Assembly (NCBI RefSeq): GCF_018282095.1
Contig: NZ_CP074126.1
Location: forward strand, 1,064,501 to 1,128,500
Source of the DNA: Pseudovibrio brasiliensis
GTDB taxonomy: Bacteria; Pseudomonadota; Alphaproteobacteria; Rhizobiales; Stappiaceae
Length of the DNA stretch: 64,000 nucleotides
Direction of reading: 5' to 3'
Both the position numbers and the translations under genes were made by a program. Shown piece after piece: positions 1-8,457 of this stretch. The first letter of the stretch is position 1; every line of letters begins with the position of its first letter. The notes under the pieces were generated by a model that saw nothing but the letters and a program-made list of their open reading frames with translations, was not told the origin of the DNA and made no database searches.

Positions 1-430
1 AGAAAGCGGAAAGAGCAGTACCGATGGCAACAACCACGGTGGCGAAGAAGTGGAGCTTCTTGCCAACACGGTTCATACCAAACAGCATAATGCCGAGGAA
101 ACCGGCTTCCAGGAAGAACGCCGTGAGCACCTCATAACCCATGAGCGGTCCGATGACCGCGCCGGTCTTGTCTGCAAAAGCAGACCAGTTGGTGCCGAAT
201 TGATATGCCATGACAATGCCGGAAACGACACCCATAGCGAAGGAAAGAGCGAAGATTACGATCCAGAACTTGAAGACCCGTAAGTATACATCACGTCCTG
301 TCCATAGCCATAAACCTTCAAGCACAGCAAGAAAACTTGCCAGACCTATAGTAAAGGCAGGGAAAATGATATGGAACGCGATTGTAAAAGCAAATTGGAA
401 TCGAGCTAGATCAACTGCTAAACTGTCCAT
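1..430 (-). CDS. cydA: Cytochrome bd-type ubiquinol oxidase subunit I, 5' part only
   Basis: The gene runs off the left edge of the window; about 143 N-terminal residues are visible, starting MDSLAVDLARFQFAFTIAFH. The protein is the haem-carrying subunit of a quinol-oxidising, oxygen-reducing terminal oxidase in the inner membrane. His20 aligns with the haem b595 ligand His19 of E. coli CydA. The QFGTNW segment and the Glu-containing YEVLTAFFLEAGFLG helix are hallmark CydA segments. Several hydrophobic helices are visible. Whether it is the classic bd or the cyanide-insensitive CioA branch depends on the Q-loop, which lies outside the window. It is transcribed leftwards, so cydB should follow beyond position 1. 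A 251-bp gap with inverted repeats lies upstream. Confidence 0.93.
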   Translation of the reverse strand, partial: MDSLAVDLARFQFAFTIAFHIIFPAFTIGLASFLAVLEGLWLWTGRDVYLRVFKFWIVIFALSFAMGVVSGIVMAYQFGTNWSAFADKTGAVIGPLMGYEVLTAFFLEAGFLGIMLFGMNRVGKKLHFFATVVVAIGTALSAF

Positions 431-681
431 GTGACCACCTGTCGATGGGATGTGCTGATTTTAAATCATGGAATTCCGTAGCGGAACACTGTTAATAATT
501 ATGTTTTTTCCGCGATCCATGACCAGTGCACCCCAAAAGATAGGGCACTTGTCTTTGCTGTAGTAACCGTTTCCTTGAAAAAGTGAGTTGCATTCCGACC
601 TATGCGCTATGCAAAGTGTCGCATAATTTTTGCTTATGCCCGATCCAACGCGACACTATCCAGTTTGTATTCATTCTAATT
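431..681. promoter_or_regulatory. Intergenic region upstream of cydA with inverted repeat
   Basis: No gene is seen here. The region should hold the cydA promoter. It contains a spaced perfect inverted repeat, AGTGTCGC at 615-622 and GCGACACT at 650-657, and a hairpin at 525-549 with core CCCCAAAAGAT. No FNR-type TTGAT-N4-ATCAA site was found, which is mildly unexpected for a bd oxidase. The regulator is unknown. Confidence 0.3.
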
Positions 682-1053
682 CTAGTATCTGGTTTTGCCT
701 TGGTATGAAGGCTGCACAAACCAATAAAGCAGCAGCAATTCTCCGAGAATCGGTATGAAAGCGATCAGCAACCAGAATCCGGATCGATTGCTGTCATGCA
801 GTCGCCTCACAGCCACCGCCAGTGAGGGTAGGAAAAACGCAATCGTCAGAATGGAGCTGAGCGGAGCGCCATCTTGAACGCTGCCAGCAGGCAATCCCAG
901 TGTGGGAGCAATGACGAAGTTATCGATTAGATGGGCTGCGATCATCACAATGAGAACGAACAGAACCCACCACCAATACTCTGAGCGAGGTGCACGCCCA
1001 GTGAACTGCACATACTTCTTGAAACAGGTTCTGATGGCGCGTTCAAAGGTCAT
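682..1053 (-). CDS. DUF805 family membrane protein (123 aa)
   Basis: Small inner-membrane protein of the DUF805 family (function unknown; E. coli YhaH/YhaI are relatives). The family signature is clear: an N-terminal amphipathic start (TFERAIRTCFKKYVQF), the GRAPRSEYWWW motif at about residues 18-28, a hydrophobic helix, a long central hydrophobic stretch, then VRRLHDSNRSGFW and a final helix with LLYW. Length is typical. A second DUF805 gene lies about 210 bp upstream on the same strand, so the pair looks like an old duplication. An AGGACAGG stretch just before the ATG may act as ribosome-binding site. No specific role can be inferred from the neighbours. Confidence 0.85.
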   Translation of the reverse strand: MTFERAIRTCFKKYVQFTGRAPRSEYWWWVLFVLIVMIAAHLIDNFVIAPTLGLPAGSVQDGAPLSSILTIAFFLPSLAVAVRRLHDSNRSGFWLLIAFIPILGELLLLYWFVQPSYQGKTRY

Positions 1054-1264
1054 CCTGTCCTCACACCGTTATTTGGCTCACTACGTGTATTTCAAGTACC
1101 AGAACGCCAAGGAAACCAACCCAGCAGCAATTACTGAGATGCTGCTGTATCACTGGTACGGAATCTTTGGCGCAAAACTTCAGCCGTCACGAGGGCGTCA
1201 CAGCTACTGGAGGCCGAACTGAGAGAACTTCTCAAGGCGTCAAAGTTTAGGAAGAGGCGCTACT

Positions 1265-1711
1265 TCATTCATAACTGACACTAACGGTTTGGCTTGACGG
1301 CAGAAGATGCCAGTACAACAAAAGCAATGGTCCAAAAAATGGGATCAAAGCGATGAATACCCAGAAACCAGATCTGTCAATATCGTGGAGGCGGCGGACT
1401 GCGACTGTCAAAGTTGGCAATATCAAAAAGATGCCGACGATCATGGTAAGTATGTAAGGTATTAACATACCTATCAATACTGCATCTCCGGCATTACCTG
1501 ATGGATGCTGTATAGCCATGAATGTACCAATTATTCCGCCTATCACCAGCATATCAAAAACAATAGCTACAGTTGTGGCAAGGATTGTGAAGAAAAACCA
1601 CCACCAGTACTCAGCGCGAGACGCACGGCCATGGAAGTTGAAGTAGTTCTTCATACAAGAGGTGACTGCTTCTTTGAAGGTGAGAGGGTCCTGTTCGTGA
1701 GTTAGCGCCAT
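1265..1711 (-). CDS. DUF805 family membrane protein (148 aa)
   Basis: Second DUF805 protein, paralogous to the gene at 682-1053. It has the same landmarks: an N-terminal TFKEAVTSCMKNYFNF segment, GRASRAEYWWWFFF, a longer middle loop with two hydrophobic helices, then VRRLHDIDRSGFW and LLLYWHLLPS. The start was placed at the ATG at 1709-1711 because AAGGAG sits six bases upstream; an in-frame ATG 29 codons earlier would add a non-conserved leader. Function is unknown. The family is membrane-embedded, and many bacteria carry several copies. It lies downstream of feoC on the same strand, but the 135-bp gap gives no reason to place it in the feo operon. Confidence 0.85.
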   Translation of the reverse strand: MALTHEQDPLTFKEAVTSCMKNYFNFHGRASRAEYWWWFFFTILATTVAIVFDMLVIGGIIGTFMAIQHPSGNAGDAVLIGMLIPYILTMIVGIFLILPTLTVAVRRLHDIDRSGFWVFIALIPFFGPLLLLYWHLLPSSQTVSVSYE

Positions 1712-1846
1712 AGCGATCTCCTTTTTGCCAGAAAGGCTAGGGCGTTCTTTCTCACCAGAAAGTTGAGGGCATAGGCTAAATGCAAAACAGGAGAGCAAAG
1801 ATTGGGTCCTTACTCTCTTGTTTGTGAATGTTTGCTTAAGCAGAAC

Positions 1847-2080
1847 TTATTGCTTTAGTTGGTACTGAACCGTTGGCGCAAAGCTGCACCCTCCGCAGGA
1901 GCTGCCACAGCTGCTGGAGGACGCACTGGAAGAACAGCCCACTTCCTCAATCCGCCCAAGGGCTTTGAGCTGAGAGACCATTGCCATGGCAAAGTCACTT
2001 GGGATGTTCATATCCTGAGCGATCTCACCAACAGTGGCACCGCCTCGTTTTGCCAAAACACCTTCGAGCTGCTGCAACAT
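1847..2080 (-). CDS. feoC: FeoC-like small regulator with Ser/Cys-rich tail
   Basis: 77-residue protein encoded one base after the feoB stop (TAA-G-ATG). The first 45 residues fit a FeoC-type winged helix (MLQQLEGVLAKRGGATVGEI, then a second helix and EEVG). The tail is unusual: residues 49-65 carry four cysteines in a serine-rich stretch ending CGSSCGGC. FeoC proteins of enteric bacteria bind an oxygen-sensitive Fe-S cluster through a Cys-rich loop and affect FeoB stability or activity; here the cysteines are in the same place, but the spacing and serine expansion are atypical. The operon position supports the call strongly, the sequence moderately. Confidence 0.75.
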   Translation of the reverse strand: MLQQLEGVLAKRGGATVGEIAQDMNIPSDFAMAMVSQLKALGRIEEVGCSSSASSSSCGSSCGGCSFAPTVQYQLKQ

Positions 2081-2081
2081 C

Positions 2082-4424
2082 TTATTCTGCTGCCTCCAGT
2101 GCTGCACGTTGTGCAACAGTACTGTCCGCCTTCTGGCGCATGAACACCAATACCCCAACAATAGATGCGAGCAGGACAACGATCCAGATTGCAGAGGATG
2201 TCGGATGGCGAGCAAAGGTGCCGATCTGATAAGCCAGAGATGCGCCGGAGTAAGCGAGCAGGGTGGTCCAACCGGCTGCAAACAGCGCCCAGTTACGGCC
2301 AACCTCACGCCAGATGGTTGCCAAAGCTGCAGTACAAGGAATGTAAAGCAGTACTGCAATCATGTAGGCAAACGCGCCAACCTTGCCATCAAAGTGCGCA
2401 GCAAGTGCGGTGAACAAGCCAACTTCAACTTCCTGCTCTTCAGCCGCAATGGAGTAGCTGGAGGTATCACCAATATCAATCCCAAGCGGATCAAGCATCT
2501 GAGAAGTCAGATCCACAATGCTGATGGTGAAGGTGTTGATCGCGTCCTGAGCAGTCTCTAATGGAGCTGGAGCGCCGCCTTCCTCATCTGTGGTGACATA
2601 AAGCGTCTGCAAGGTGCCAACCACGGCTTCCTTTGCAAAGATGCCGGTCACCAGACCAACAGTGGCTGGCCAGTCATCTTCACTCAGTCCCATTGGTGAG
2701 AAGATCGGCGTGACCTGTTTAGAAACAACAGCCAGCACAGAGTTGCCATTGGCCTCATTGCCAACGTTGCCTTTGAAGTCCACGGAGTTCAGGATCGTCA
2801 GCACCGCCACCACAGTCACAATGATCTTGCCAGCACCAAACAGGAAGATCTTCAGACGCGTCCATACCAGCTTCATCACCTGCGCAAACTGCGGCATCTG
2901 ATAGGTTGGCAATTCAATAGCAAGACTGGTGGACTGGCCTTTGTAGAAGGAGTTGGACAGCGCCCAGCCGGTAAAGATCGCAACGCCGACACCCAGCAGA
3001 TACAGCGCAAACACGATGTTTTGACCGTTGACCGGGAAGAAAGCAGCCGCAAACAGAGCATAGACCGGCAAGCGAGCGCCACAGGACATGAACGGCGCCA
3101 TCATGGAGGTCACCACACGCTCACGTTCTGTCTCCAGCGTACGGGTCGCCACAACCGCTGGCACGGTGCAGCCAAAGCCCAGAATAAGCGGCAGGAACGC
3201 GCGGCCGGGCAAACCAATCCTGCGCATCAGCCCATCGGCAACCACCGCTGCACGGGCCATATAACCGCTTTGTTCAAGGAAAATTTGGCAGAGGAATAGT
3301 ATCCCGACGATAGGGGCGAACGTACCGACGGTTTGTAAACCTCCGCCAATCGCTGTGATCAGCATTTCCAACGCACCACCTTCAAGCCCAACAGCGTAAA
3401 GCAGGCTCAGTGGTGTCTGGATAAACAAGGCATCTCCCAGTCCATCAAACAGATCGATGAAGTAGGAGGAAACATTAATCGCGATGAAGAACATTGCGTA
3501 CATCGCGCCAAGGAACACAAATGGGCCAGCCCATTTGGAAAGCACGAAATGGTCAATCTTGTCCGAGAAGCCGCGCACATCCTGTGGCTCAGGCAGCTCC
3601 ATCAGCTGTGAAAGCGAGTAGGCGCGGTTGAAGTAACTCGTCGCCATCACCAGCTCGGTTGGGTCTTGCAGGCGATGCTCACACTTTCTGGAAACGTCTT
3701 GTGCCTTTTCCAGAACTGCTTCTGGAACCATCTGACGGGCCAGCTTGTCACCTTCCATCAGACGATGAGCCAAAGGCATGGACTGAGATGACAGCTCAGG
3801 AGCCAGCTTCGCGATCTCTTCCGCAAGTTCTTTGACAGGTTTGATCAGATCAAACGGATCTGTCAGCAGACGGGAAGGAACCTCTGGAGAACGAACCGCC
3901 GTAGATAGCTCATCGCGCAAACCAGCCAGAGAATGCTCGTCGTGAACGGAAGTTGCGATAACAGGCATGGCAAGTGCTGCAGAAAGACGATCCGCAGCGG
4001 CTTGCAAAACGCCGGCAGGCCATAAATCTGCTTTGGTCAGCACCGCAACGATTGGCACATCAAACGCCAATGCCTGTAGCAGAATGGCAAGGGAGCGTTC
4101 CAGCGCAATTGGATCAAGCACAACAGCCAGAGCGGCTGGGCGATCAGACAAAAGCGCCTGACGGGTAATACGCTCGTCAATGCGGTCATCTTCAGGGGAA
4201 GAAAGGGTGGCCACACCGGGCAAGTCCAGAAGAGCCAGCTCTATAGTCTGTGTTTCACAAATGCCGGTTTTGCGATCAACCGTAACGCCCGGCCAGTTGC
4301 CGATGACCTGACTGCGGCCTGTCAGCTTGTTGAACAGGCTGGATTTACCGGAGTTGGCTGTACCGAGCAAATGGACTTGGGGTTTGTCATCGCAGCGACA
4401 AGAGGCGGTATCGTGACAGCTCAT
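2082..4424 (-). CDS. feoB: Ferrous iron transport protein B
   Basis: 780-residue inner-membrane Fe(II) uptake permease with a cytosolic GTPase domain. G1 is GTANSGKS at residues 21-28, G3 is DLPG at 67-70, and G4 reads TKAD instead of the usual NxxD. After a helical linker of about 90 residues, the C-terminal two thirds hold many membrane helices with the two Gate-like repeats typical of FeoB (LILGFGCTVPAV and GIFAKEAVVGTL). The N-terminus MSCHDTASCRC adds three cysteines before the G domain, possibly a metal-binding feature. The start codon overlaps the feoA stop by four bases (ATGA), and feoC follows one base after the stop, so the three genes are one translationally coupled operon. Confidence 0.97.
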   Translation of the reverse strand: MSCHDTASCRCDDKPQVHLLGTANSGKSSLFNKLTGRSQVIGNWPGVTVDRKTGICETQTIELALLDLPGVATLSSPEDDRIDERITRQALLSDRPAALAVVLDPIALERSLAILLQALAFDVPIVAVLTKADLWPAGVLQAAADRLSAALAMPVIATSVHDEHSLAGLRDELSTAVRSPEVPSRLLTDPFDLIKPVKELAEEIAKLAPELSSQSMPLAHRLMEGDKLARQMVPEAVLEKAQDVSRKCEHRLQDPTELVMATSYFNRAYSLSQLMELPEPQDVRGFSDKIDHFVLSKWAGPFVFLGAMYAMFFIAINVSSYFIDLFDGLGDALFIQTPLSLLYAVGLEGGALEMLITAIGGGLQTVGTFAPIVGILFLCQIFLEQSGYMARAAVVADGLMRRIGLPGRAFLPLILGFGCTVPAVVATRTLETERERVVTSMMAPFMSCGARLPVYALFAAAFFPVNGQNIVFALYLLGVGVAIFTGWALSNSFYKGQSTSLAIELPTYQMPQFAQVMKLVWTRLKIFLFGAGKIIVTVVAVLTILNSVDFKGNVGNEANGNSVLAVVSKQVTPIFSPMGLSEDDWPATVGLVTGIFAKEAVVGTLQTLYVTTDEEGGAPAPLETAQDAINTFTISIVDLTSQMLDPLGIDIGDTSSYSIAAEEQEVEVGLFTALAAHFDGKVGAFAYMIAVLLYIPCTAALATIWREVGRNWALFAAGWTTLLAYSGASLAYQIGTFARHPTSSAIWIVVLLASIVGVLVFMRQKADSTVAQRAALEAAE

Positions 4425-4741
4425 TGGCTGACCTCTTCCACCAAAATGGTGTCAGCCAGATCAACACCAACAGCAACGCGCTGCGAGCCAATGGACAAGA
4501 TGCGTGCCCGTGAGCCGCTTCCTTCAAAAATGGTAAGCGAACGATCGCTGGTCAGACCAAGCGAGCGCAGCTTTAGGGCATCCGCCCGATCTCTTCCAAG
4601 GCGAACGACTTTCAGCTCAACACCAGTACGCGCTTCGGTCAGCGGCTTAGCCTGCACAGGTGGAACGAACGTTTCGCGGTAGGGTGCGAAGACTTCTTTG
4701 TGGGGTGCTTGCTCGAATGTTTCTCTGGCTAGCAAAGACAT
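4421..4741 (-). CDS. feoA: Ferrous iron transport protein A
   Basis: 106-residue cytosolic partner of FeoB with an SH3-like fold. The core lies at about residues 40-105: a conserved VVRLGRDRADALKLRSLGLT loop, an SIGSQRVAVGVDLADTILV strand pair, and a final VEE. It has an N-terminal extension of about 30 residues compared with the 75-residue enteric FeoA. GGAGAC precedes the ATG. It is the first gene of feoABC, and the upstream region carries a Fur/Mur-like palindrome, so iron-responsive expression is likely. Confidence 0.9.
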   Translation of the reverse strand: MSLLARETFEQAPHKEVFAPYRETFVPPVQAKPLTEARTGVELKVVRLGRDRADALKLRSLGLTSDRSLTIFEGSGSRARILSIGSQRVAVGVDLADTILVEEVSQ

Positions 4742-4786
4742 CTACGTCTCCAAAAATCTTAGTTCTTGAAGACATAGAACTGCAAT

Positions 4787-4801
4787 TGCGAATGACTTGC
4801 A
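4787..4801 (-). promoter_or_regulatory. Candidate Fur/Mur-family box upstream of feoA
   Basis: On the minus strand this reads TGCAAGTCATTCGCA, an imperfect 15-base palindrome followed by ATTGCA. It resembles the TGCAAAT-type Fur/Mur boxes described for alphaproteobacteria. It sits about 46 bases upstream of the feoA ATG, in a position where a bound repressor would block the promoter. This is a consensus match by eye only. Confidence 0.45.
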
Positions 4802-4883
4802 TTGACAGCAATCAAATTCGCAAGCATCGTGGTTATCTGAAAAGATCAGCTATCACTTTGTAATACCTATAAAAAATGGAATA

Positions 4884-6464
4884 TCAGAGAGCCGGTTCCA
4901 GTCCTGTCACGCTACACGCTTGTTCTAAAACAGCTTCTTTGGATTTGCCGCTATCCAGCTTCACCCAGTGAATCTCGCCTAAGTCGTAGTTCTGCTGTAA
5001 ACGCACCACCTCTGCATCCGCATCCGATGCGTCGCCGTGTCGCGCATCTACGCGGTTGATAAGCGTCTCAACGTCAGCTTCCAGCCAGATCCCGATAAAC
5101 TCAGCGTTGGTTTTCTTAGCAAGTTGCTCAACTGAGTCTCTCTCAGCGGGCTTGCCATAAACGCCATCAATGATCACCGAGTGCCCGGCGGCCAAAACCA
5201 TCTCGGCCCGTCGCAGCAGTTCAGCATAAACCTTCGCGGAAAACTCTGGCGTGTAGGTCTCCTTGCTGGCCTTGTCTGCCTCATCAATCTCCAGCATCTC
5301 TTTTCGGATAACATCTGTCCGCAAATGCACCGCACCGGGCATCCGCCCAAGCTTCGGTGCCAGTCCTTGCGCAAGTGTCGTCTTACCTGTTCCAGACAAT
5401 CCGCCAACCACACAGAGAACCGGAGGTGTCGGTGCCAAGGCTCTCTGGTAAATCCTGAAGTACTCCTGCGCCTGATCCTCAGTCTTCCGGCGTGTTGCAC
5501 CCTCCTGATGCAGCGAAGCAGCGGCTCCAATCTTGGCGCGGATGGCAGCGCGCATCATCAGATAGAACCGTAACACGCGTATGTCTTCCAGATGTTTGAG
5601 TTCGTGTGCCTGTTGTAGGTAAGCATTGAGCACCACATTCGCTGCTTCAGGCTCTTTCCGCTCACATAGATCCAGCAACAGAAACGCCAGATCGTACAGC
5701 ACATCACCGGTTGCGATCGCATCATCAAATTCAACAGCATCAAACAGCAATGGCTTGCCATCATGCATCACGATGTTGGCCAGGTGCGCATCTCCATGGT
5801 TGAGCCGCACAAGCCCATGTTCGCCGCGCTTCAGAATAATGCTCTCAATGAACGTGTGTTCTTCTCGCGCCGCTTTATCGAGCGCGATTACCTGATCTGC
5901 TGGAAAGAACTGAGGGAACTCCTGAAACGCATCAAGATTCTGATTGGTATACGCCAACAGATCCTCGATCCATGGCTGTGCTTCCCGCTGCGTGGTCCGG
6001 CTATGCGCATCCACCATCAGCTTGGCAAGATCAAGAGCCAACTCCCGGCTAATCCCTTTTTCCTCTGCCACACGATCCAAACCGAGGTGCTCGTTGAAGC
6101 GGTTCATATGAACCACCCATTCCACAACGACTCCATGACCGGCAAGTTCCAGAGAACCATCCCGCTCCAGTGTAATGGGCAGGGTGCTGCGGTAAATCTG
6201 CGGGGCGTACTGACTGTTGAGCCGGATCTCCGCTTCACACGCGTTCTTGCGTTTCTCAAGGCTGGAGTAATCGAGGAAAGGAAACTTCACATCCCGCTTC
6301 ATCTTGTAGGCGTCATTCCCAACAAGGAAAGCAATGTTTGCATGTGTATCGATGCGTTTGACCTCTTGCCCCCTGTGCGCATCGGGGGAAGAGAAGAAGC
6401 CAATGATATCGCTTTGGGTCAGGGTATCCACGTCAAAACTATCAGCGGTCATGGGTCCATCCAT
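4884..6464 (-). CDS. Bifunctional APH-like kinase / AAA-type nucleotide kinase protein
   Basis: 526-residue cytosolic fusion of two kinase-like domains, a known conserved architecture of unassigned substrate (COG2187 + COG0645). The N-terminal half is aminoglycoside phosphotransferase-like, with the catalytic NHGDAHLANI segment near residue 225 followed by LFDAVEFDD. The C-terminal half starts at the P-loop GLSGTGKTT near residue 356 and continues like a small-molecule or nucleoside kinase (LRTDVIRKEM, DGVYGKPAERD). Two ATGs lie four codons apart at the start; the second (6450-6452) has a weak GGA upstream and could be the real one. It is a single gene reading into the feo promoter region. 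Resistance to an antibiotic should not be inferred from the APH fold alone. Confidence 0.8.
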   Translation of the reverse strand: MDGPMTADSFDVDTLTQSDIIGFFSSPDAHRGQEVKRIDTHANIAFLVGNDAYKMKRDVKFPFLDYSSLEKRKNACEAEIRLNSQYAPQIYRSTLPITLERDGSLELAGHGVVVEWVVHMNRFNEHLGLDRVAEEKGISRELALDLAKLMVDAHSRTTQREAQPWIEDLLAYTNQNLDAFQEFPQFFPADQVIALDKAAREEHTFIESIILKRGEHGLVRLNHGDAHLANIVMHDGKPLLFDAVEFDDAIATGDVLYDLAFLLLDLCERKEPEAANVVLNAYLQQAHELKHLEDIRVLRFYLMMRAAIRAKIGAAASLHQEGATRRKTEDQAQEYFRIYQRALAPTPPVLCVVGGLSGTGKTTLAQGLAPKLGRMPGAVHLRTDVIRKEMLEIDEADKASKETYTPEFSAKVYAELLRRAEMVLAAGHSVIIDGVYGKPAERDSVEQLAKKTNAEFIGIWLEADVETLINRVDARHGDASDADAEVVRLQQNYDLGEIHWVKLDSGKSKEAVLEQACSVTGLEPAL

Positions 6465-6742
6465 CGAAACTGCGCAAATTTATAGGTGTTGTGCACCTTC
6501 AAGCTGCAATTGCCAATCTATCAATCGGGCTTAGGAGGTATTCTAGGGCTATGGATCTTTTGTGAAAGTGAAAAGCAAGGGTAACTCAATAAACTACTCA
6601 ATCTGTCATGTAGGCTTCATCATTCTCACCGTGATTTGCCCAGTTCATTCCGTCTCGGAATAATAAAGGGAAATACTGCAGATTTTCACGAGTGCATATT
6701 CCGCGTATCTTCGCCCCAACCAAATTAGGACTGGAGTGAGGG

Positions 6743-8416
6743 ATGAGCCAGACAAAACGGACCGGTGGTCAGTTAATCGTAGATGCGCTGGAAGATCAGG
6801 GCGCAGAGCGTGTCTTCTGTGTGCCGGGTGAGAGTTATCTTGCAGTTCTGGATGCGCTGCATGATGCCTCCATTCCAGTAACCCTGTGCCGTCAGGAAGG
6901 CGGCGCGGCCATGATGGCTGAGGCTTGGGGCAAAATGACCGGTAAGCCGGGTATCTGTATGGTAACCCGCGGTCCGGGCGCTACCAATGCTTCTGCTGGT
7001 GTCCACGTGGCGCAACAGGATTCCACACCGATGATCCTGTTCGTGGGGCAGATCGCACGTGACATGAGAGAGCGTGATGCCTTCCAGGAAGTCAACTACC
7101 GTCAGATGTTTGGCAGCATCGCCAAATGGGTTGCCGAGATTGATCAGCCAGACCGCATTCCGGAAATGATCTCTCGTGCCTACCATGTCGCCACTTCTGG
7201 CCGTCCGGGTCCTGTGGTTCTGGCTTTGCCGGAAGATATGCTGATTGAACTGGCGGAGGCACAAAGCGTTCCAACCATGCGCCCAATCGAAACTCACCCA
7301 TCTCAACATCAGATGGAGGAGTTCCGCGAGCTGTTGGAAGGTGCTGAACGCCCATTCTTCATTCTCGGTGGCTCCCGCTGGTCAGAAGAAACCTGCGATA
7401 CCTTCAGAGCCTTTGCTGAGAAGAACAACCTGCCGGTTGGCGCATCCTTCCGCCGCCAGATGCTGTTTGACAATGGCCACGCATGTTATGCGGGCGATGT
7501 TGGCATCGGCATCAACCCTAAGCTCAAAGCTCGCATCGAAAACTCTGACCTTGTCGTGTTGCTCGGAGATATCCTCTCTGAAATGCCAAGCCAGTCCTAC
7601 TCCATGCTGAACATCCCTGTTCCAGCGCAAAAGGTGGTGCACATCCATCCGGGTTCAGAAGAACTTGGCCGCATGTATCTGCCAACGCTGGGCATCAACG
7701 CGAGTCCAGCTGGCTTCTGTGAAGCTCTGTCAAAGTTGGATGTGAAACAACAGGCAGGCTGGAAAGCACAGGTTGAAGAGGCTCATGCAGATTATCTTGC
7801 ATGGTCAGGTGCGCGCCCGAAAGTGGCTGGTGACCTGCAGATGGCTGAAGTGATGGAATGGATTGAGAACAACCTCGACGACACCACCATCTTCGCCAAC
7901 GGTGCAGGTAACTACGCCACATGGGTGCACCGCTTCCACCGTTTCCGCAAATACAACACCCAGCTTGCTCCAACCTCCGGCTCCATGGGCTACGGTCTGC
8001 CAGCCGCTGTCGCCGCAAAGCTGAAGTTCCCAGATCGCAATGTTGTTTGCTTTGCGGGTGATGGTTGCCTGCAGATGACCATTCAGGAGCTGGGAACGGC
8101 TGCACAGGAAGGGGCAAACATCATCGTCGTTGTTGTCGACAACGGCATCTACGGCACCATCCGCATGCACCAGGAGCGCGAATATCCAGGCCGCATCAGC
8201 GCAACCACTCTGCAAAATCCAAACTTCGCTGATGTGGCAAAGGCCTATGGCTACCACTCCAGCACAGTGAAAACAGCAGATGAGTTCGGTCCTGCATTTG
8301 AAGCTGCAAAAGCAAGCGGCAAACCAGCCCTGCTGCACCTGCATCTGGATCCGGAAGCAATCACGCCAATCCGCTCGCTGACAGAAATCCGCGAAGCTTC
8401 AATGGCAACCAGTTAA
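6743..8416 (+). CDS. Acetolactate synthase-like thiamine diphosphate enzyme
   Basis: 557-residue ThDP-dependent enzyme of the acetolactate synthase large-subunit/benzoylformate decarboxylase superfamily. Visible: the catalytic Glu52 in RQEGGAAMMAEAWG, the central domain, and the ThDP/Mg motif starting GDG at about residue 439 and closing with VVDNGIYG. It is probably cytosolic. No ilvN-type small subunit lies next to it, and the protein differs from standard IlvB in its flavin region, so the true substrate may be another 2-keto acid. GGAGTGAGGG precedes the ATG. The gene converges on the Pat-like gene with a 25-bp gap and a shared hairpin; the pairing hints at acyl-CoA or 2-oxoacid metabolism, but this is inference. 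Confidence 0.8.
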   Translation: MSQTKRTGGQLIVDALEDQGAERVFCVPGESYLAVLDALHDASIPVTLCRQEGGAAMMAEAWGKMTGKPGICMVTRGPGATNASAGVHVAQQDSTPMILFVGQIARDMRERDAFQEVNYRQMFGSIAKWVAEIDQPDRIPEMISRAYHVATSGRPGPVVLALPEDMLIELAEAQSVPTMRPIETHPSQHQMEEFRELLEGAERPFFILGGSRWSEETCDTFRAFAEKNNLPVGASFRRQMLFDNGHACYAGDVGIGINPKLKARIENSDLVVLLGDILSEMPSQSYSMLNIPVPAQKVVHIHPGSEELGRMYLPTLGINASPAGFCEALSKLDVKQQAGWKAQVEEAHADYLAWSGARPKVAGDLQMAEVMEWIENNLDDTTIFANGAGNYATWVHRFHRFRKYNTQLAPTSGSMGYGLPAAVAAKLKFPDRNVVCFAGDGCLQMTIQELGTAAQEGANIIVVVVDNGIYGTIRMHQEREYPGRISATTLQNPNFADVAKAYGYHSSTVKTADEFGPAFEAAKASGKPALLHLHLDPEAITPIRSLTEIREASMATS

Positions 8417-8429
8417 GCTAGGATAGTGA

Positions 8430-8457
8430 GGAGGCGATGGCTTAGCTCATCGTCTCC
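8430..8457. terminator. Convergent-gene hairpin spanning a stop codon
   Basis: GGAGGCGATG pairs with CATCGTCTCC across an 8-base loop with one mismatch. The loop and right arm contain the stop codon and last codons of the minus-strand Pat-like gene. It lies between two convergent genes and may end both transcripts, but neither side has a good U-run. Confidence 0.45.

Noticed and set aside
1054-1264. Possible gene remnant between the two DUF805 genes
   Set aside because: Both strands translate to short frames with no recognisable domain; nothing beyond an intergenic spacer can be supported.
4884-6464. Aminoglycoside resistance gene
   Set aside because: The APH-like domain is fused to a P-loop kinase in a widespread housekeeping-type architecture; nothing points to antibiotic resistance.
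6743-8416. Biosynthetic acetolactate synthase IlvB
   Set aside because: No ilvN or ilvC adjoins it and its neighbour is a Pat-type acyltransferase; I kept the more general ThDP-enzyme call.
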